Shown in pieces: positions 19,626 to 33,565 of a stretch of DNA of 33,823 bases. The DNA comes from Pseudomonas sp. GTDB taxonomy: Bacteria > Pseudomonadota > Gammaproteobacteria > Pseudomonadales > Pseudomonadaceae. The DNA is taken from positions 1 to 33,823 of the forward strand of contig SKFV01000016.1 of the NCBI GenBank assembly GCA_007117785.1, written 5' to 3'. The notes under the pieces were generated by a model that saw only the letters and a list, made by a program, of their open reading frames with translations, searched no databases and was not told the origin of the DNA. How positions within the stretch are numbered: the stretch's first letter is position 1; each line of letters opens with the position of its first letter. A program made the translations under genes and the position numbers.

Positions 19626-22600
19626 GGGCTCAGCACCTCATAACTGGTGATATAGGTAGTGGCCTGCGGCTCGGCTAGCGGTCGGCTGAACAGATAGCCC
19701 TGAGCAATATCGCAGCCCTGCAGACGCAGAATTCTCAGTTGTTCGCTGGTTTCTACCCCCTCGGCGAGCGTCCGCATGCCCAGACTTCTGGCCAGGTTGA
19801 TGGTCACACTGACGATGGCCGCATCATCGTTATTGGCGCTCAGGTGACGGATAAACGACTGGTCGATTTTCAGGGTTTGCAATTCATAACGCTTGAGGTA
19901 ACTCAGCGACGAGTAACCAGTACCAAAATCGTCCAGTGCAAGCCCAATCCCCAGGTTATGTAGCTCCTGCATGATGCTGACTGCCAGATCCGGGTCCTGC
20001 ATCGCGATGGTTTCAGTCAGCTCAAGATCGATACTGCTAGACGGTAAGTGATGCCGCCGCAGCAGGCTGGCTACCTGTGTCGCGAGGTCTGGTGCATTGA
20101 ACTGGGCGGCCGAGAGGTTAATCGCCATACTCAACTGGTTATGCCCCGCGGCATGCCAACGTGCCAATTGGGCCATCGCCTGCTCCATCACCCAGTCACC
20201 AATCGGCAAAATCAAACCACTATTTTCTGCCACCGGAATAAATTCGGCTGGCGACACCTGACCCAGTTCTGGATGCTGCCAGCGCAACAAAGCTTCAAAA
20301 CCAAGCAAACGACCACTCACCAGCTCATGCTGCGGCTGATAATTCAGGCTCATCTGGTTCAATTCCAGAGCCCTGCGCAAAGCGTTCTCGATTTCCAGTG
20401 TGCGCACATAATGCGTTTGCAGTGCTGGAGTAAAAAAACTGAAGGTGTTGCGGCCCAGCGACTTGGCCCGGTACATAGCGATATCCGCCTTGGTATGCAA
20501 GCCAGCCAGGTCACTGGCGTCGTCCGGATACATGGCAATGCCGATGGACGCAGTAACCACCAGTTCATGCCCCTGGGTTTCGATCGGATCAGCCAGCAAA
20601 TGCAGAATATCTTCGGCCTTCAAACTGGCAACATTGGCATCGACTTCCGGCAACAAAAGCATGAACTCGTCACCACCCAGACGTGCCAGTGTGTCTACAT
20701 CTCGCAGGGAGCCCTGCAAGCGTTTGGCAATCGCAACCAAAAGTGTATCGCCTGTCTCATGCCCCAACGAATCATTAACGTTCTTGAAGTTATCCAGATC
20801 GATATACAAGAGAGCAACCTGCCGCTCGTGCCGCGCTGCCAGTTTAAACGCAAAGGTAGCGCGCTGTTCAAGAAGCGGCCGATTGGGTAACTCAGTCAGC
20901 GGATCATAGTAGGCCAGCCTGTAGATACGCTTTTCATCTTGCTTGCGCTGGGTGATGTCATTGATCACCGCCAGATAATGACTGACCTCACCCTGTTCGT
21001 TCAGTAAACGGGTGACAGTCAGCCATTCCGGGTACAAAGTGCCGTCCTTGCGTCGGTTCCAGACCTCGCCTTGCCATTGCCCCTCGTTGTCAATCTGATG
21101 CCACATGCTTTCGTAAAAGGCGCGATTGTGTCGACCGGAAGACAGAATGCTGGGTTTTTTACCCAAAACCTCGGCTTCAGAGTAACCAGTGATCCGGCTA
21201 AAGCCCTGGTTGACCATAATAATGCGCTGCTCGGGGTCAGTGATCAGAAAGCCGTCAGTACTTTGCTCGAAAGCGCGAGTAGTCAGACGCAAGCGCTCAG
21301 TCGCTTCTACCTGCTCAGAAAAATCCATCACTGTGCCGACAAAGCGCCCACTACGCTCACCTTCAACGCTGACAATATAGCGCCCTCGAACCAGCAGCCA
21401 GACCCAGTGGCCATCAGCATGCCTTACACGGACCTGATCCTCGTACAAATCCAGTGATTGATCACGCATGTAGCGCACAAAGCGGCGCACAGCCCGACTT
21501 TGGTCTTGCGGATGAATCAGGCGCACCCAGACGTACCAGATATCCGAGCGCTGAACAGCCGTCAGGTCATCCGCTTTCATGCCCAGCAGGGAAAAGTATT
21601 CATCATTGCAGTAGAGGATGTTGCGATGAGTATCGTATTCCCAGGCCCCGGTATTGGTTGCCGAAATTTGCGCTTCGTAACGTGCCAGGTTGTCCCGCGC
21701 AGCTTGCTCAGCCTTGATACGCAAACTGATATCTCTTGACAGCACGACGAACACCGGTGGCTCAGCCCCCGGCTTGCGAGCAACTGATAGCTCAAACCAG
21801 CGCTGGCTTTCATCAACGGGTAAACAGATGCGTTGGCCCGTGGACCACCCTTGCCTGTCTGCCTCTTGTAAAGCAGCCAGCACCGCATCCGCCGATGCGC
21901 GATCCGTGAACACCTCGCTGACTGTGCGCCCGCGGAGCTGACTGAAGGGCGCTTCAAGTCGCTCAGGTGCCGAGTAATAGGTCAGGTAGGTGCCTTCCCG
22001 GTCCATTTCAAACAATAGGTCAGGAATGGCAAGTACTATACCTTCGGTGCGTTGACGGCCTTCCTCAATAGTCGCTGTGCGCATTACCACTTCATGCTCA
22101 AGATGTTCACGCTGCCAACGGACACGTAATAGCGATAAAACCAGATATGCCAGCAACAGGCTTATCAGCAGGGCAGTTGACATCCATATAAGCAGATAGG
22201 GCATTGAGCCTTCAGCCTCCTGCTCGATACGCAACTGCCAACGGCTATTGGTTAGCTCGAAGTCACCCGTCATGTAATTGCCAGACAAGGCATCATGGCT
22301 GCTCAGAACGATTTCATAATCACCACTGAGGGTATCAAGGCGTAGCAATTGATAGGCATAACCCTGTTCACGCAAGTGTTGCAGATCTGCCGTCTCCAGC
22401 AGTCCCGAAATCCGGATAAGAACACTGACCAGCCCCCAAAACTCTCGCTGATGGTCATCTTCAAGATAAACAGGCACACGGCCTACGATGACTTCACGTC
22501 CATCTGCCAGTGTTACCCGGGAGGAAATCGTCAACTCTTCTCGTTCGACAGCCAGCCATGCATCCCTTGATGTGTCTGGATCAGTGAAGAGATCACGCCC

Positions 22601-22969
22601 GAGATTCTCTTGACTGCCTTCGAGTGGCGCAATCATGTCGACTACACCTCCAGGAGCCAGAGCGAGCATCGAAACGCCCGGATAATTGCGCAGCAATTCA
22701 GTGCTGAAACCCTGGAAATCGTTGAATTCGCCGTTAGTGAACCTAACAACACCGGCAAGTGCGTCGGCGACGCTGAAAGAACGTATCAGATGGTCCTGCA
22801 AGCCCTTGGCGTGCAAATCTGCCAAGGTATCAGTCTGGTGTTTTTGTTCCTGCTGTTGGTAGCTGAAAAGGTTGAGCACAACCGCGGTTGAGAGTGCCAG
22901 ACACAAACAGAAAGCCAGACCAGCAAAGGCCCAGTAGCGGGTAGGCAGTTTCAGAAATTGATCAACCAT
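19622..22969 (-). CDS. CHASE-PAS-PAS-GGDEF-EAL c-di-GMP turnover protein
   Basis: N-terminal TM and CHASE-like periplasmic region; PAS repeats; LARLGGDEFMLLLP; LLGFEALLRWQHP, LDDFGTGYSSLSYLKRY, LKIDQSFIRHL, LAEGVET, AQGYLFSRPL. Confidence 0.95.
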
Positions 22970-23094
22970 CAGGGGCTCACAAACAAAAAGTGCTGTTGTT
23001 GTATGACGTCCCGGTCGAAAAGCTGCCTTTGGGCTTGGGCAGCAGGTTATGTTCCGACCGATATTGTCGCATAAACCCCTGTTTTAACTATGAT

Positions 23095-24111
23095 TTAGTA
23101 GTAGTTCTGCAACCTTTCGCGGCGACTTACTGCAGCTTGTCGGCCCAGCTCGGCAACGCGAGCATGAAAGATGGCCCAGTCGTTTCCGGCCTCGGCAAAA
23201 AGCGCGGCAAAGCCCGGTACCCATTGGTCATATAACCCAAAGGGTAGCAGACTGGCGTTATTTAGCTCGCTGGCAAACCAGTGATCAAAGCGTGTACTGC
23301 CAGCCCATTGCTGATCGCGCCAATCGGCATAGTCGGCTCGCAATTGTGCAAAACGCTGATCGCGCTGGTCTCGCAACTCTTCCTGCAGCAAAGGCTGGGC
23401 ATAGACGACCTGCAAGTCTTCCCGTGCCGTCAGCATAAATTGCACAAACTCGCGCTGCTGCTGACGCTCGGTCGCTTCGGGTTGCGGCCAGCCTTGTAGT
23501 TTGCGCCACTCGCGCAACCCCTGCTGTTCGACAAAGGTGGCATAGGATTCATTGAAGGCGGTGTCATTGCGCACATAGACCTGTTGGTGCGCCAACTCAT
23601 GGAAAATCAGCCGCACCAGCTCCTCATCACTCCAGTGCAGCATCGAACTGAGCACCGGGTCATCATACCAGCCCAGGGTCGAATAGGCCGGGACCCCGCC
23701 AATAAACACCTGTTTGCCGCGCTCGCGCCAGTCAGCCGCGGCTGACTGCGCATCCGCCTGGGAAAAATAGCCGCGATAGCTCACACAGCCCAGCCAGGGA
23801 AAGCATTGCTCAACCGGCTCGACCGAGAATTCCGGAGTGATCATCAGATTCCACAATACATAGGGCCGGGGCAAGGCGCTGTAACGGGTATAACTGGCAT
23901 TGTCCGGCAGGGCCAGTTGCTCACTGGCAAACTGGCGGGCTTCCAACGCCAACCCCAGGCGCCGCTGCAATTCAGGGTCGGCCTCAGGATCGGCCAGAAT
24001 AGTTTCAATCGGTACCGCCAGCCGCATCACCTCACGCTGACCCTGCCAGGCCTGGTGCAGATAGCTCATGCCGCTGCAGCCAGTCAACAGCGCCAGCAGC
24101 GCGCCGATCAT
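23095..24111 (-). CDS. Predicted lipoprotein aminopeptidase (HExxH metallopeptidase)
   Basis: [14 protein letters not shown] lipobox; LIFHELAHQQVYVRNDTAFNESYATFVEQQG. Start set at 24111 (TGATG overlap with the LysR stop) rather than the track's 24141. Confidence 0.88.
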   Translation of the reverse strand: MIGALLALLTGCSGMSYLHQAWQGQREVMRLAVPIETILADPEADPELQRRLGLALEARQFASEQLALPDNASYTRYSALPRPYVLWNLMITPEFSVEPVEQCFPWLGCVSYRGYFSQADAQSAAADWRERGKQVFIGGVPAYSTLGWYDDPVLSSMLHWSDEELVRLIFHELAHQQVYVRNDTAFNESYATFVEQQGLREWRKLQGWPQPEATERQQQREFVQFMLTAREDLQVVYAQPLLQEELRDQRDQRFAQLRADYADWRDQQWAGSTRFDHWFASELNNASLLPFGLYDQWVPGFAALFAEAGNDWAIFHARVAELGRQAAVSRRERLQNYY

Positions 24112-25013
24112 CAGTCCACGCACAGGGCCTCCTTGAGCCATTCGGCCAGTTCCCGTGCCGCTGCTTGCGGCTGACGCGCAGGTACCCAGAGGCTCAACTG
24201 ATTGCCAGTAGAAACAAAGCCCCAGGGCGCCAACAAGCGCCCGGCAGCCAGATCATCAGCCACCAACAGTTGTGGCGCAATGGCCACACCCAAGCCAGAT
24301 AGCGCCGCTTCCAGCAGGTAATACAAATGCTCAAAGCCCTGCCCTTGTTGAATCTTTGCCGGGTCCAGCTCACTGGCCTTGGCCCAGTCCGTCCAGGCTT
24401 GTGGTCGCGACTGGGTATGCAGCAGCGCCTCCTGCAACAGCGTCGCAGCCGGTTGCCCCTGCAAGCTGTTGGCGCGGGCAAAACGCGGGCTGAATACCGG
24501 GCCAATGCGCTCGGCAGCAACAGGATAGACCTGCATATCCGCTGGCCAGGGCGGTGCGGCAAACAGCAGGGTGGCGCTGACTCCGGGGCGGCGCGGATCC
24601 AGTTCGCCTTCGCTGGCTGACAAATGCAGGTTCAGCGCTGGCAGTTCGTTGTTGAGTCGATCCAGGCGCGGAATAAACCAGCGCGCCAACAGGCTACCCG
24701 GGCAAGCAAGCAGGAAGGGCGCGGCCAACTCGCTGGCACGGACTTCGCCACAGGCCAGACGCAAACGCTCAAAGGCATCCTGGACGGCGCTCTGCAAATG
24801 CTGGCCGGCGGGGGTCAGGCGAATACCGCGCCCCACCTTATCGAACAGAGCCACACCCAGCTCCTGCTCCAGCAGTCGGATCTGACGACTGACGGCACCA
24901 TGGGTGACGTACAATCTGGCTGCCGCCTGGCTCACACTTTCCAGCTCGGCAACACGCTCGAACACCTTGAGGGCATTGAGTGAGGGGATATCTCTGGCCA
25001 TAAAACAGGTCAA
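24111..25013 (-). CDS. trpI: LysR-family regulator, TrpI-like
   Basis: [65 protein letters not shown]; divergent from trpBA, as for Pseudomonas trpI. Confidence 0.88.
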   Translation of the reverse strand: MTCFMARDIPSLNALKVFERVAELESVSQAAARLYVTHGAVSRQIRLLEQELGVALFDKVGRGIRLTPAGQHLQSAVQDAFERLRLACGEVRASELAAPFLLACPGSLLARWFIPRLDRLNNELPALNLHLSASEGELDPRRPGVSATLLFAAPPWPADMQVYPVAAERIGPVFSPRFARANSLQGQPAATLLQEALLHTQSRPQAWTDWAKASELDPAKIQQGQGFEHLYYLLEAALSGLGVAIAPQLLVADDLAAGRLLAPWGFVSTGNQLSLWVPARQPQAAARELAEWLKEALCVD

Positions 25014-25100
25014 CTTTTCTCACAGGTTGCGGCCAGCATATCGCTTTTTTAACCGCTCGGGCAGGCCTATTGTATGCGCATGCTTCCAGAGGAGGATGCC

Positions 25101-26309
25101 ATGCAATCCACTACCTTTACCCAAGGCGCCGATGCCCAGGGCCAGTTCGGTCAATTTGGCGGCCGTTTTGTTGCCGAAACCCTGATGCCGCTGATTCTCG
25201 ATCTGGAACAAGCGTTCAATCAGGCCATGTGTGAGCCGGACTTTCTGGCCCAGCTCGACCGCTTCCATGCCGAGTTCGTTGGCCGTCCCAGCCCGCTGTA
25301 TTTCGCTGAACGCCTGACCGAACAATACGGCGGTGCCAAGATCTACTTCAAGCGTGAAGAGCTGAACCACACCGGCGCACACAAGATCAACAATTGCATC
25401 GGCCAGGTCTTGCTGGCCAAGCGTATGGGCAAGACCCGCATCATCGCCGAGACCGGTGCCGGCATGCACGGCGTGGCAACCGCCACCGTGGCCGCCCGTT
25501 TCGGCTTGCCCTGCGTAGTCTACATGGGTGCCACTGATATTGAGCGCCAGCGCGACAATGTCGCCCGGATGCGGCTGATGGGCGCCGAGATCGTGCCGGT
25601 TACCTCGGGTCGCGGCACGCTGAAAGACGCCATGAACGAAGCCCTGCGCGACTGGGTCACCAACGTTGACAACACCTTCTACATGATAGGTACGGTCGCC
25701 GGGCCACACCCTTACCCGACCATGGTACGTGATTTCCAGGCCATTATCGGCCGCGAAACCCGCCAGCAGATGCTCGCCCGCGAAGGCCGTCTGCCGGACA
25801 GTCTGATTGCCTGCATTGGCGGTGGCTCCAACGCCATGGGCCTGTTCTACCCCTTCCTCGATGATGCCGAGGTACGCATCGTGGGTGTCGAGGCGGCCGG
25901 CCATGGCCTGGACAGCGGCCAGCACGCAGCCAGCCTCAAGGGCGGCCAGCCCGGTGTATTGCACGGCAACCGAACCTATCTGCTGCAGGACGACGACGGC
26001 CAGATCGCCGATGCCCACTCGGTCTCGGCCGGCCTTGACTACCCCGGCATCGGCCCGGAACACGCCTGGTTGCATGAGCAGGGCCGCGTTGAGTATGTCG
26101 CCGTCACCGATACCGAAGCGCTGGATGCCTTTCATAACTGCTGCCGGAAAGAAGGCATCATCCCGGCGCTGGAAACCGCGCATGCCCTGGCCGAAGTGGC
26201 CAAACTTGCGCCCACCCTGCCCAGCGACCACCTGATGGTGGTCTGCTTGTCTGGTCGCGGTGACAAGGACATGCCCACAGTATTACGCCTCATGGAGGAA
26301 GCCCAATGA
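25101..26309 (+). CDS. trpB: Tryptophan synthase beta subunit
   Basis: [79 protein letters not shown]. Start at MQSTTF (25101) with upstream GAGGAGG. Confidence 0.97.
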   Translation: MQSTTFTQGADAQGQFGQFGGRFVAETLMPLILDLEQAFNQAMCEPDFLAQLDRFHAEFVGRPSPLYFAERLTEQYGGAKIYFKREELNHTGAHKINNCIGQVLLAKRMGKTRIIAETGAGMHGVATATVAARFGLPCVVYMGATDIERQRDNVARMRLMGAEIVPVTSGRGTLKDAMNEALRDWVTNVDNTFYMIGTVAGPHPYPTMVRDFQAIIGRETRQQMLAREGRLPDSLIACIGGGSNAMGLFYPFLDDAEVRIVGVEAAGHGLDSGQHAASLKGGQPGVLHGNRTYLLQDDDGQIADAHSVSAGLDYPGIGPEHAWLHEQGRVEYVAVTDTEALDAFHNCCRKEGIIPALETAHALAEVAKLAPTLPSDHLMVVCLSGRGDKDMPTVLRLMEEAQ

Positions 26310-27130
26310 ACAACCTGCGCCTGGCCAAACGCTTTAAGCAATTGCGCAGCGAGCAACGTGCTGCGCTACTGACCTATATGTGTGGCGGCGATCCGAACTA
26401 TGCCGACAGTCTGCAATTGCTGCTCGGCCTGCCTGCTGCCGGTGCCGATATCATCGAACTCGGCATGCCCTTCAGTGACCCCATGGCTGACGGCCCAACC
26501 ATTCAGGCCGCCACCCAGCGCGCCCTGAAAAACGGCCAGACTCTGCACAAGACGCTGGAAATGGTCTGTCGCCTGCGCCAACATGACATGGAAACTCCGG
26601 TAGTGCTGATGGGTTACTACAACCCGATTCACCGCTTCGGTCCTGCCACTTTCCTCGGTGCTGCCGCCAGTGCCGGTGTTGATGCGCTGCTGATCGTTGA
26701 CCTTCCCGCGGAACACGATAACGAACTCGGCCCGGTGGCCCGTGAGCTGGGCATCGATATGATTCGCATGACCACGCCGACCACGGATGCCAAACGCCTG
26801 CCCAATGTCCTCAACGCGGCCAGCGGCTTTATCTATCACGTCGCCCTGAATGGCGTCACCGGTGTCGGCCAGGCCGAAACCGAAAAAGTCGCCAACAATC
26901 TCGCGGCCATTCGCAGCAAGACCGACCTGCCCCTTTGCGTCGGCTTCGGCGTCCGCCGTCCGGAACAAGCCGCTGCCTTTGCCCAAATCGCTGACGGTGT
27001 GGTGGTGGGTTCAGCCCTGGTGGAGTGTTTGTTGGAACATGGGGTTGAGGCTGCTTTGTCGCTTACCCGTGAGTTGGCTGAGGCTGTGCGTGGGGTTGAT
27101 CCTTCCGTTAACAAGGCAATCGCTGGGTAA
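26306..27130 (+). CDS. trpA: Tryptophan synthase alpha subunit
   Basis: [76 protein letters not shown]. Overlaps the trpB stop. Confidence 0.97.
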   Translation: MNNLRLAKRFKQLRSEQRAALLTYMCGGDPNYADSLQLLLGLPAAGADIIELGMPFSDPMADGPTIQAATQRALKNGQTLHKTLEMVCRLRQHDMETPVVLMGYYNPIHRFGPATFLGAAASAGVDALLIVDLPAEHDNELGPVARELGIDMIRMTTPTTDAKRLPNVLNAASGFIYHVALNGVTGVGQAETEKVANNLAAIRSKTDLPLCVGFGVRRPEQAAAFAQIADGVVVGSALVECLLEHGVEAALSLTRELAEAVRGVDPSVNKAIAG

Positions 27131-27189
27131 TTTGCTTTGCCTTCGCTGGAGCATTGCCGATTACGGTATCTCACCTGAGCCGCAGCATT

Positions 27190-27238
27190 GCCGGGGATGG
27201 CATCTACGAGCCTACAGGGAAGTATTTACGGCGTGTCC
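27190..27238. repeat. Possible dispersed intergenic repeat (REP-like)
   Basis: gccggggatggcatctacgagcctacagggaagtatttacggcgtgtcc between convergent trpA and aroE; resembles short intergenic repeats with GGGATGGC and TACAGGGA cores. Only one copy is seen here. Confidence 0.3.
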
Positions 27239-27286
27239 AGCCGGGCAGTACGCCAACTCGGCAACCCTGCACACACTGAAATATTC

Positions 27287-28092
27287 CTATCGCAAAGCTT
27301 CCAAAACTGCTTGAGTCTCAGGCCGAACACCGCGCCAGAGCAAAAACGCCTCGGCAGCTTGTTCGACCAGCATGCCCAGCCCATCGATACAGCTTGCCGC
27401 ATCGTGCTCGGCAGCCCAGCGATTGAAAGCGGTAGGTTCTTTGGCGTACATCATGTCGTAGCAGACCGTGTGGCCCGGCTTGATCAGGTGGGGAGAAATG
27501 GCTGGGACGCTGCCGCCGAGACTGGCTGAGGTCGCATTGATGATCAGATCCACCGGCTCCTCGATCCACTCAAAGCCTGCTGCACTGATCGGCCCCTGAT
27601 CGGCAAACAGGACAGCCAGCTCTTCCGCCTTGCTCACGGTACGGTTGACCACGCAGAGCTGGTCCGGTCCTGCCGCCAACAAGGGCTGAATCACCCCGCG
27701 CGCCGCACCACCGGCACCCACCAACAGAATGCGCAGCCCCTTGAGTGGCAGCTGGTTGTTGACCTCAATATCGCGCACCAAGCCTTTACCATCGGTGTTG
27801 TCGCCCAGGAGCCTTCCATCGGATAGACGCTGAATGGTATTAACCGCGCCGGCGCGTTCTGCCGCCGGCGTGTGCTGATCCACCAGCGCCCAGGCCTGTT
27901 CCTTGAAGGGTACCGTGATATTGACACCCAGGCCGGTCGCCAGAAAATCACGCAGGGTGCCGGCAAAGTCATCCAGCGGGGCCAACAAGGCGCAGTAGTC
28001 CAGATCCTGCCCGGTTTGTCGGGCAAAGAGGGCATGAATCTGCGGTGACTTGCTGTGCTCGATCGGGTTACCGATTACCGCATAGTGGTCCA

Positions 28093-28093
<1 letters not shown>
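27287..28093 (-). CDS. aroE: Shikimate dehydrogenase
   Basis: [82 protein letters not shown]. Confidence 0.97.
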
Positions 28094-29594
<1,501 letters not shown>

Positions 29595-29667
29595 GCCTAC
29601 TCCTTACCATCCACACCGGCAATAGCGCCGGCCCATGCGGCGACACTAGCCGGTTGTACGCGCAAGC

Positions 29668-30783
29668 TCAAGTGACTTGCCGGCAATATCCCTGCGGACT
29701 CTTGATCACCTGACCATCCAGCTCCAGTTCCAGCAGGCGCTGAAGTACCTGGTGGATGGGCAAATCCGTCTGCAGGCTGATCCAGTCGGCGGTTACCGGC
29801 TCGGTGTCCAGCCAACGCAACAAGGGGTCCTGGCTCGCGGTAGTGCCCGCCTCGGCAGCCTGGCTGGCACTCAAGGCCGCAATCAGGGGCAACTTCAGTA
29901 CCTGCAGCACATCCTGCACGCTTTCAACCAGATGCGCCCCGTCACGCAACAAACGGTGACAACCGCGCGCCTGCGGATTGTGGATTGAGCCGGGCATGGC
30001 GAACAACTCCCGGTTCTGCTCCAATGCCAGCCGTGCGGTAATCAGCGAGCCACTGTTCAGGCTGGCCTCGACCACCAGGGTACCCAGGCTCAGGCCACTG
30101 ATAATCCGGTTACGGGTAGGGAACTGACCCGGTTGCGGCCCGATATCCGGCCAGAAGGCCGATGCCAGGGCGCCATCCTGCTCGATGATACGTTCAGCCA
30201 GATGCGCATGACGTTTCGGGTAACAGCGCTGCAAGCCGGTACCCCAAACCGCAATGGTCTGCCCGCCAGCCTCCAGAGCACCCTGATGCGCAGCGGCATC
30301 AATACCCAGCGCCATCCCACTGGTAATGGTCAGTCCGGCCTGGGCAAAAGCCGTCGCAAAGGCCCTTGCGGTGCCACCCCCGTGTGGGCTGGGGTGCCGG
30401 GTGCCGACCATGGCCAGTTGCGGATCCTGCAGCAAGGCCGGGTTACCGCGTACAAACAACACCAGTGGCGGGTCGGCAATTTCCTTCAGTTGGGCAGGGT
30501 AGTCGGGGGCATCCAGGCACAACAAATGGTTGCCTGTTTCGGCCAGCCAGTCGGCAGCCACCTGCAGACGCGCCGTCAGTTCACTGCGGTGTTGTTTCAA
30601 TGCCAGTAGCGCATCGATGGTGGCGGGGCGCAACCCCAGAGCACGCAAGCTGGCGGGAGCGAGATCAAATATCTGAGTCAGGTCAATCAGTTGTTCGCGC
30701 AGGCGCTGCAACGAGCGCGGGCCCAGACCGGGCAGCAGAGCGAGTAACAGCCAGCGTTGCTGGCACTCAGTGAGTTCGGGCAT
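29668..30783 (-). CDS. dprA: DNA processing protein DprA
   Basis: YPAQLKEIADPPLVLFVRGN; LAMVGTRHPSPHG; ITSGMALGIDAAAHQGALEAGGQTIAVWGTGLQRCYPKRHAHLAERI; FPTRNRIISGLSLGTLVVEASLNSGSLITARLALEQNRELFAMPGS. Confidence 0.97.
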   Translation of the reverse strand: MPELTECQQRWLLLALLPGLGPRSLQRLREQLIDLTQIFDLAPASLRALGLRPATIDALLALKQHRSELTARLQVAADWLAETGNHLLCLDAPDYPAQLKEIADPPLVLFVRGNPALLQDPQLAMVGTRHPSPHGGGTARAFATAFAQAGLTITSGMALGIDAAAHQGALEAGGQTIAVWGTGLQRCYPKRHAHLAERIIEQDGALASAFWPDIGPQPGQFPTRNRIISGLSLGTLVVEASLNSGSLITARLALEQNRELFAMPGSIHNPQARGCHRLLRDGAHLVESVQDVLQVLKLPLIAALSASQAAEAGTTASQDPLLRWLDTEPVTADWISLQTDLPIHQVLQRLLELELDGQVIKSPQGYCRQVT

Positions 30784-30811
30784 AGCAGATCATCCTTGAT
30801 CGTCAATACGG

Positions 30812-30838
30812 AAAAAAGCCCGTCATGGGACGGGCTTT
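30812..30838 (-). terminator. Rho-independent terminator downstream of the LysM gene
   Basis: AAAGCCCGTC-ATGG-GACGGGCTTT perfect 10-bp stem; on the minus strand the tract runs into T6. Confidence 0.85.
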
Positions 30839-30874
30839 GTTCAACTGCTGGGCCGGCTGGCGCCGGCCAGGGAC

Positions 30875-31900
30875 TCAGGGGTTACGTACCTGATCCATGA
30901 TCGCCATTTGGCGATTGGCATTGACCACGATGCCGTAGCTCATCTTGTCATAGACACGAAAAGCCATCATCAGACCAGCACGTTCCGCCGGCAGACGCAC
31001 GCGCTCGTTCTGGATACGGTCTCGCACCAGCTCACCGGTCTTGTAGATGGCCAGGATATTGCCTTCTTCCAGGCCGTCACGGGCACCCTTGTTGATGATC
31101 ACCACGTCATACAGGCCGATCTGGGTGACGCCATTGGGGACATCCAGAATCACACCATCAATGGTGGTTTTCGGATCACTGGGGAAGAAGGTCGAGGCGA
31201 CCGGGCGCTCTTCGGTTTCCAGCATGCGGTCACCGACACGGACTTCCTGACGGCTGCGGGTGATATCCAGGGTCGCGATATCATCATCAATCGCACGCAC
31301 GCGGGCGTTACCGATGTCCTGAATATGCAAACCCAGATACTCACCACTCTGCGGATCGGTGTAACTGCTGCCGCGACGGTAAATACCCAGCGCGCGAACA
31401 CCCTCTTCAAACTCGCCGCGCGCATACACACGACCACCAGCGCCCTGAATCACGCTTTCAGCCTGGCCACCAATCACGTAGGGTGCCTGCTCCATAGTTG
31501 CTGGATCATCGAGAATACGGCCAGCCTGCAGGAAGGCATTGATGGCTTCCAGTGGAATGGTCGGGATGGCCTCGGCAACGGGTGTGCTGCGAATACCGGG
31601 TGACAGACGAATGGTACCGCCATCGCCGCGACCTACGGTCAGACGGGGCTGGCCATCAATATACACCAGCGAAATAATATCGCCGGGATAGATCAGATGC
31701 GGGTTATCAATTTGCGGGTTGGCATGCCATATTTCTGGCCATTTCCAGGGTAGGCTGAGAAAACGCCCGGCAATATCCCAGAGTGTATCCCCACGCACCA
31801 CGGTATAACGCTCCGGGTGATCTTCCCTAAATACAGACTCCTGCGCCACGGCCCAAAAGCTCATTGACAGCAACAGGAGGCCGACTAGTGTTTTCCTCAT
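30875..31900 (-). CDS. LysM peptidoglycan-binding domain protein
   Basis: Signal peptide [20 protein letters not shown], then Lys[48 protein letters not shown]. Confidence 0.93.
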   Translation of the reverse strand: MRKTLVGLLLLSMSFWAVAQESVFREDHPERYTVVRGDTLWDIAGRFLSLPWKWPEIWHANPQIDNPHLIYPGDIISLVYIDGQPRLTVGRGDGGTIRLSPGIRSTPVAEAIPTIPLEAINAFLQAGRILDDPATMEQAPYVIGGQAESVIQGAGGRVYARGEFEEGVRALGIYRRGSSYTDPQSGEYLGLHIQDIGNARVRAIDDDIATLDITRSRQEVRVGDRMLETEERPVASTFFPSDPKTTIDGVILDVPNGVTQIGLYDVVIINKGARDGLEEGNILAIYKTGELVRDRIQNERVRLPAERAGLMMAFRVYDKMSYGIVVNANRQMAIMDQVRNP

Positions 31901-32035
31901 GACATGAATCCCTTTATTATAGAGGCCAGCATCCTGGTCCGAGACGACATGTTATTCGGACCTGTTGATTTCCTAGCTGCTTGTCATCTTAGCAGCACCC
32001 ACTGGATTTATTCCACAAATGCAGTAAAAACCGCT

Positions 32036-32548
32036 ATGCCTATTTTGACAATACTAGAATTTCCCGATACGCGCTTGCGTACCATAGCCAAACCGGTGGC
32101 AGCAGTAGACGAGCGTATTCGCCAACTGGTCGACGATATGTTCGAGACCATGTACGCCGCACCGGGTATTGGCCTGGCCGCGACGCAGGTCAATGTGCAC
32201 GAGCGCGTGATCGTTATTGACGTGTCCGACGACAAGAGCGAACCACTGGTGTTCATCAACCCGGAGCTGGAGCCACTGACTGACGAGCTGGAAGAAATGC
32301 AGGAAGGCTGTCTGTCGGTCCCCGGTTTCTATGAGAACGTGGTACGCCCAGAGCGCGTGCGGGTCAAAGCCCTGGACCGCAATGGGGAGCCCTTTGATCG
32401 CGTGCTGGAAGGCTTGCTTGCCGTGTGCATTCAGCATGAATGCGATCACCTGAATGGCAAGCTGTTTGTTGATTACCTGTCCAACCTCAAGCGTGACCGT
32501 ATCCGCAAGAAGCTGGAAAAGATCCACCGCGCACAGGCCAACGGCTAA
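32036..32548 (+). CDS. def: Peptide deformylase
   Basis: [79 protein letters not shown]. Start at 32036 rather than the track's 31904. Confidence 0.97.
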   Translation: MPILTILEFPDTRLRTIAKPVAAVDERIRQLVDDMFETMYAAPGIGLAATQVNVHERVIVIDVSDDKSEPLVFINPELEPLTDELEEMQEGCLSVPGFYENVVRPERVRVKALDRNGEPFDRVLEGLLAVCIQHECDHLNGKLFVDYLSNLKRDRIRKKLEKIHRAQANG

Positions 32549-32567
32549 GGCCTGTCATCCCGCTAGC

Positions 32568-32595
32568 AAGGCTTGCTTCGGCAAGCCTTTTGTTT
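32568..32595 (+). terminator. Hairpin terminator/attenuator between def and fmt
   Basis: AAGGCTTGC-TTCG-GCAAGCCTT perfect 9-bp stem with a TTCG tetraloop, followed by TTGTTT. Confidence 0.75.
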
Positions 32596-32605
32596 ACGAG
32601 GCAGC

Positions 32606-33565
32606 ATGAATCCTGCAGAGCTACGCCTGATCTTCGCCGGCACCCCGGAATTTGCCGCCACCCACCTGCAAGCCCTGCTCGACGCCAAACTGAATGTGGT
32701 TGCCGTCTATACCCAGCCTGATCGCCCGGCCGGGCGTGGCCAGAAACTGGCCATGAGCGCGGTCAAGCAGCTTGCCGTCCAGCATCAGTTGCCCGTGCTG
32801 CAGCCCGCCAGCCTGAAAAGTGCCGAGGCTCAGGCTGAACTGGCTGCTCTCAAGCCGGACTTGCTGATCGTTGTGGCTTACGGGCTGATTCTGCCGCAAG
32901 CCGTGCTGGATATTCCGCGCCTGGGCTGCATCAACAGTCATGCGTCGCTGTTACCGCGCTGGCGCGGTGCAGCACCGATCCAGCGCGCAATCGAAGCTGG
33001 TGATCAGGAGAGCGGCGTGACCATCATGCAGATGGAAGCCGGGCTGGATACCGGCCCCATGTTGCTTAAACAGCATACCCCGATCAGCCGGAGCGATACC
33101 GGCGGCAGCCTGCATGACCGCCTCGCGGCGCTGGGTGCAACCGCGTTGCCTGATGCCATCGAAGGGCTGGCAGCAGGCACGCTGAGCGCTGAGGTGCAGA
33201 ATGATGCCCTGGCCTGCTATGCACACAAACTGAGCAAGGCCGATGGCCTGATCGACTGGCAGTTACCGGCGGCTGATCTGCTAAACCGTATTCGCGCCTT
33301 CAACCCCTGGCCGCTGTGTCAGGCGCGCTTGCAGGACAAGGTGATCAAGCTCTGGGCCGCCGAACCGGCTGACGGGGAGGCTTCCGGTCAGCCCGGTGAA
33401 ATCCTCGCTGCCGACCGCAGCGGGCTTACCGTTGCCTGCGGCAACGGCGCACTGCGCCTGATCCGGCTGCAACTGCCCGGTGGCAAGCCCCTGGCCTTTG
33501 CCGACCTGCTTAACGCGCGGCGCGAGCAGTTTGCGCCCGGTCAGTTGCTGGATAACGGCCTGTGA
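32606..33565 (+). CDS. fmt: Methionyl-tRNA formyltransferase
   Basis: [91 protein letters not shown]. Start at MNPAELR (32606). Confidence 0.97.
   Translation: MNPAELRLIFAGTPEFAATHLQALLDAKLNVVAVYTQPDRPAGRGQKLAMSAVKQLAVQHQLPVLQPASLKSAEAQAELAALKPDLLIVVAYGLILPQAVLDIPRLGCINSHASLLPRWRGAAPIQRAIEAGDQESGVTIMQMEAGLDTGPMLLKQHTPISRSDTGGSLHDRLAALGATALPDAIEGLAAGTLSAEVQNDALACYAHKLSKADGLIDWQLPAADLLNRIRAFNPWPLCQARLQDKVIKLWAAEPADGEASGQPGEILAADRSGLTVACGNGALRLIRLQLPGGKPLAFADLLNARREQFAPGQLLDNGL

Noticed and set aside
20048-20890. 280-aa plus-strand ORF antisense to the GGDEF-EAL gene
   Set aside because: Shadow ORF opposite conserved GGDEF and EAL motifs.
25020-26231. 403-aa minus-strand ORF antisense to trpB
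   Set aside because: Mirror-frame artefact of GC-rich codon usage in trpB; trpB is unambiguous.
31904-32035. 5' extension of the def ORF
   Set aside because: Peptide deformylase homology begins at [10 protein letters not shown] (32036); the extension lies in the divergent promoter region.
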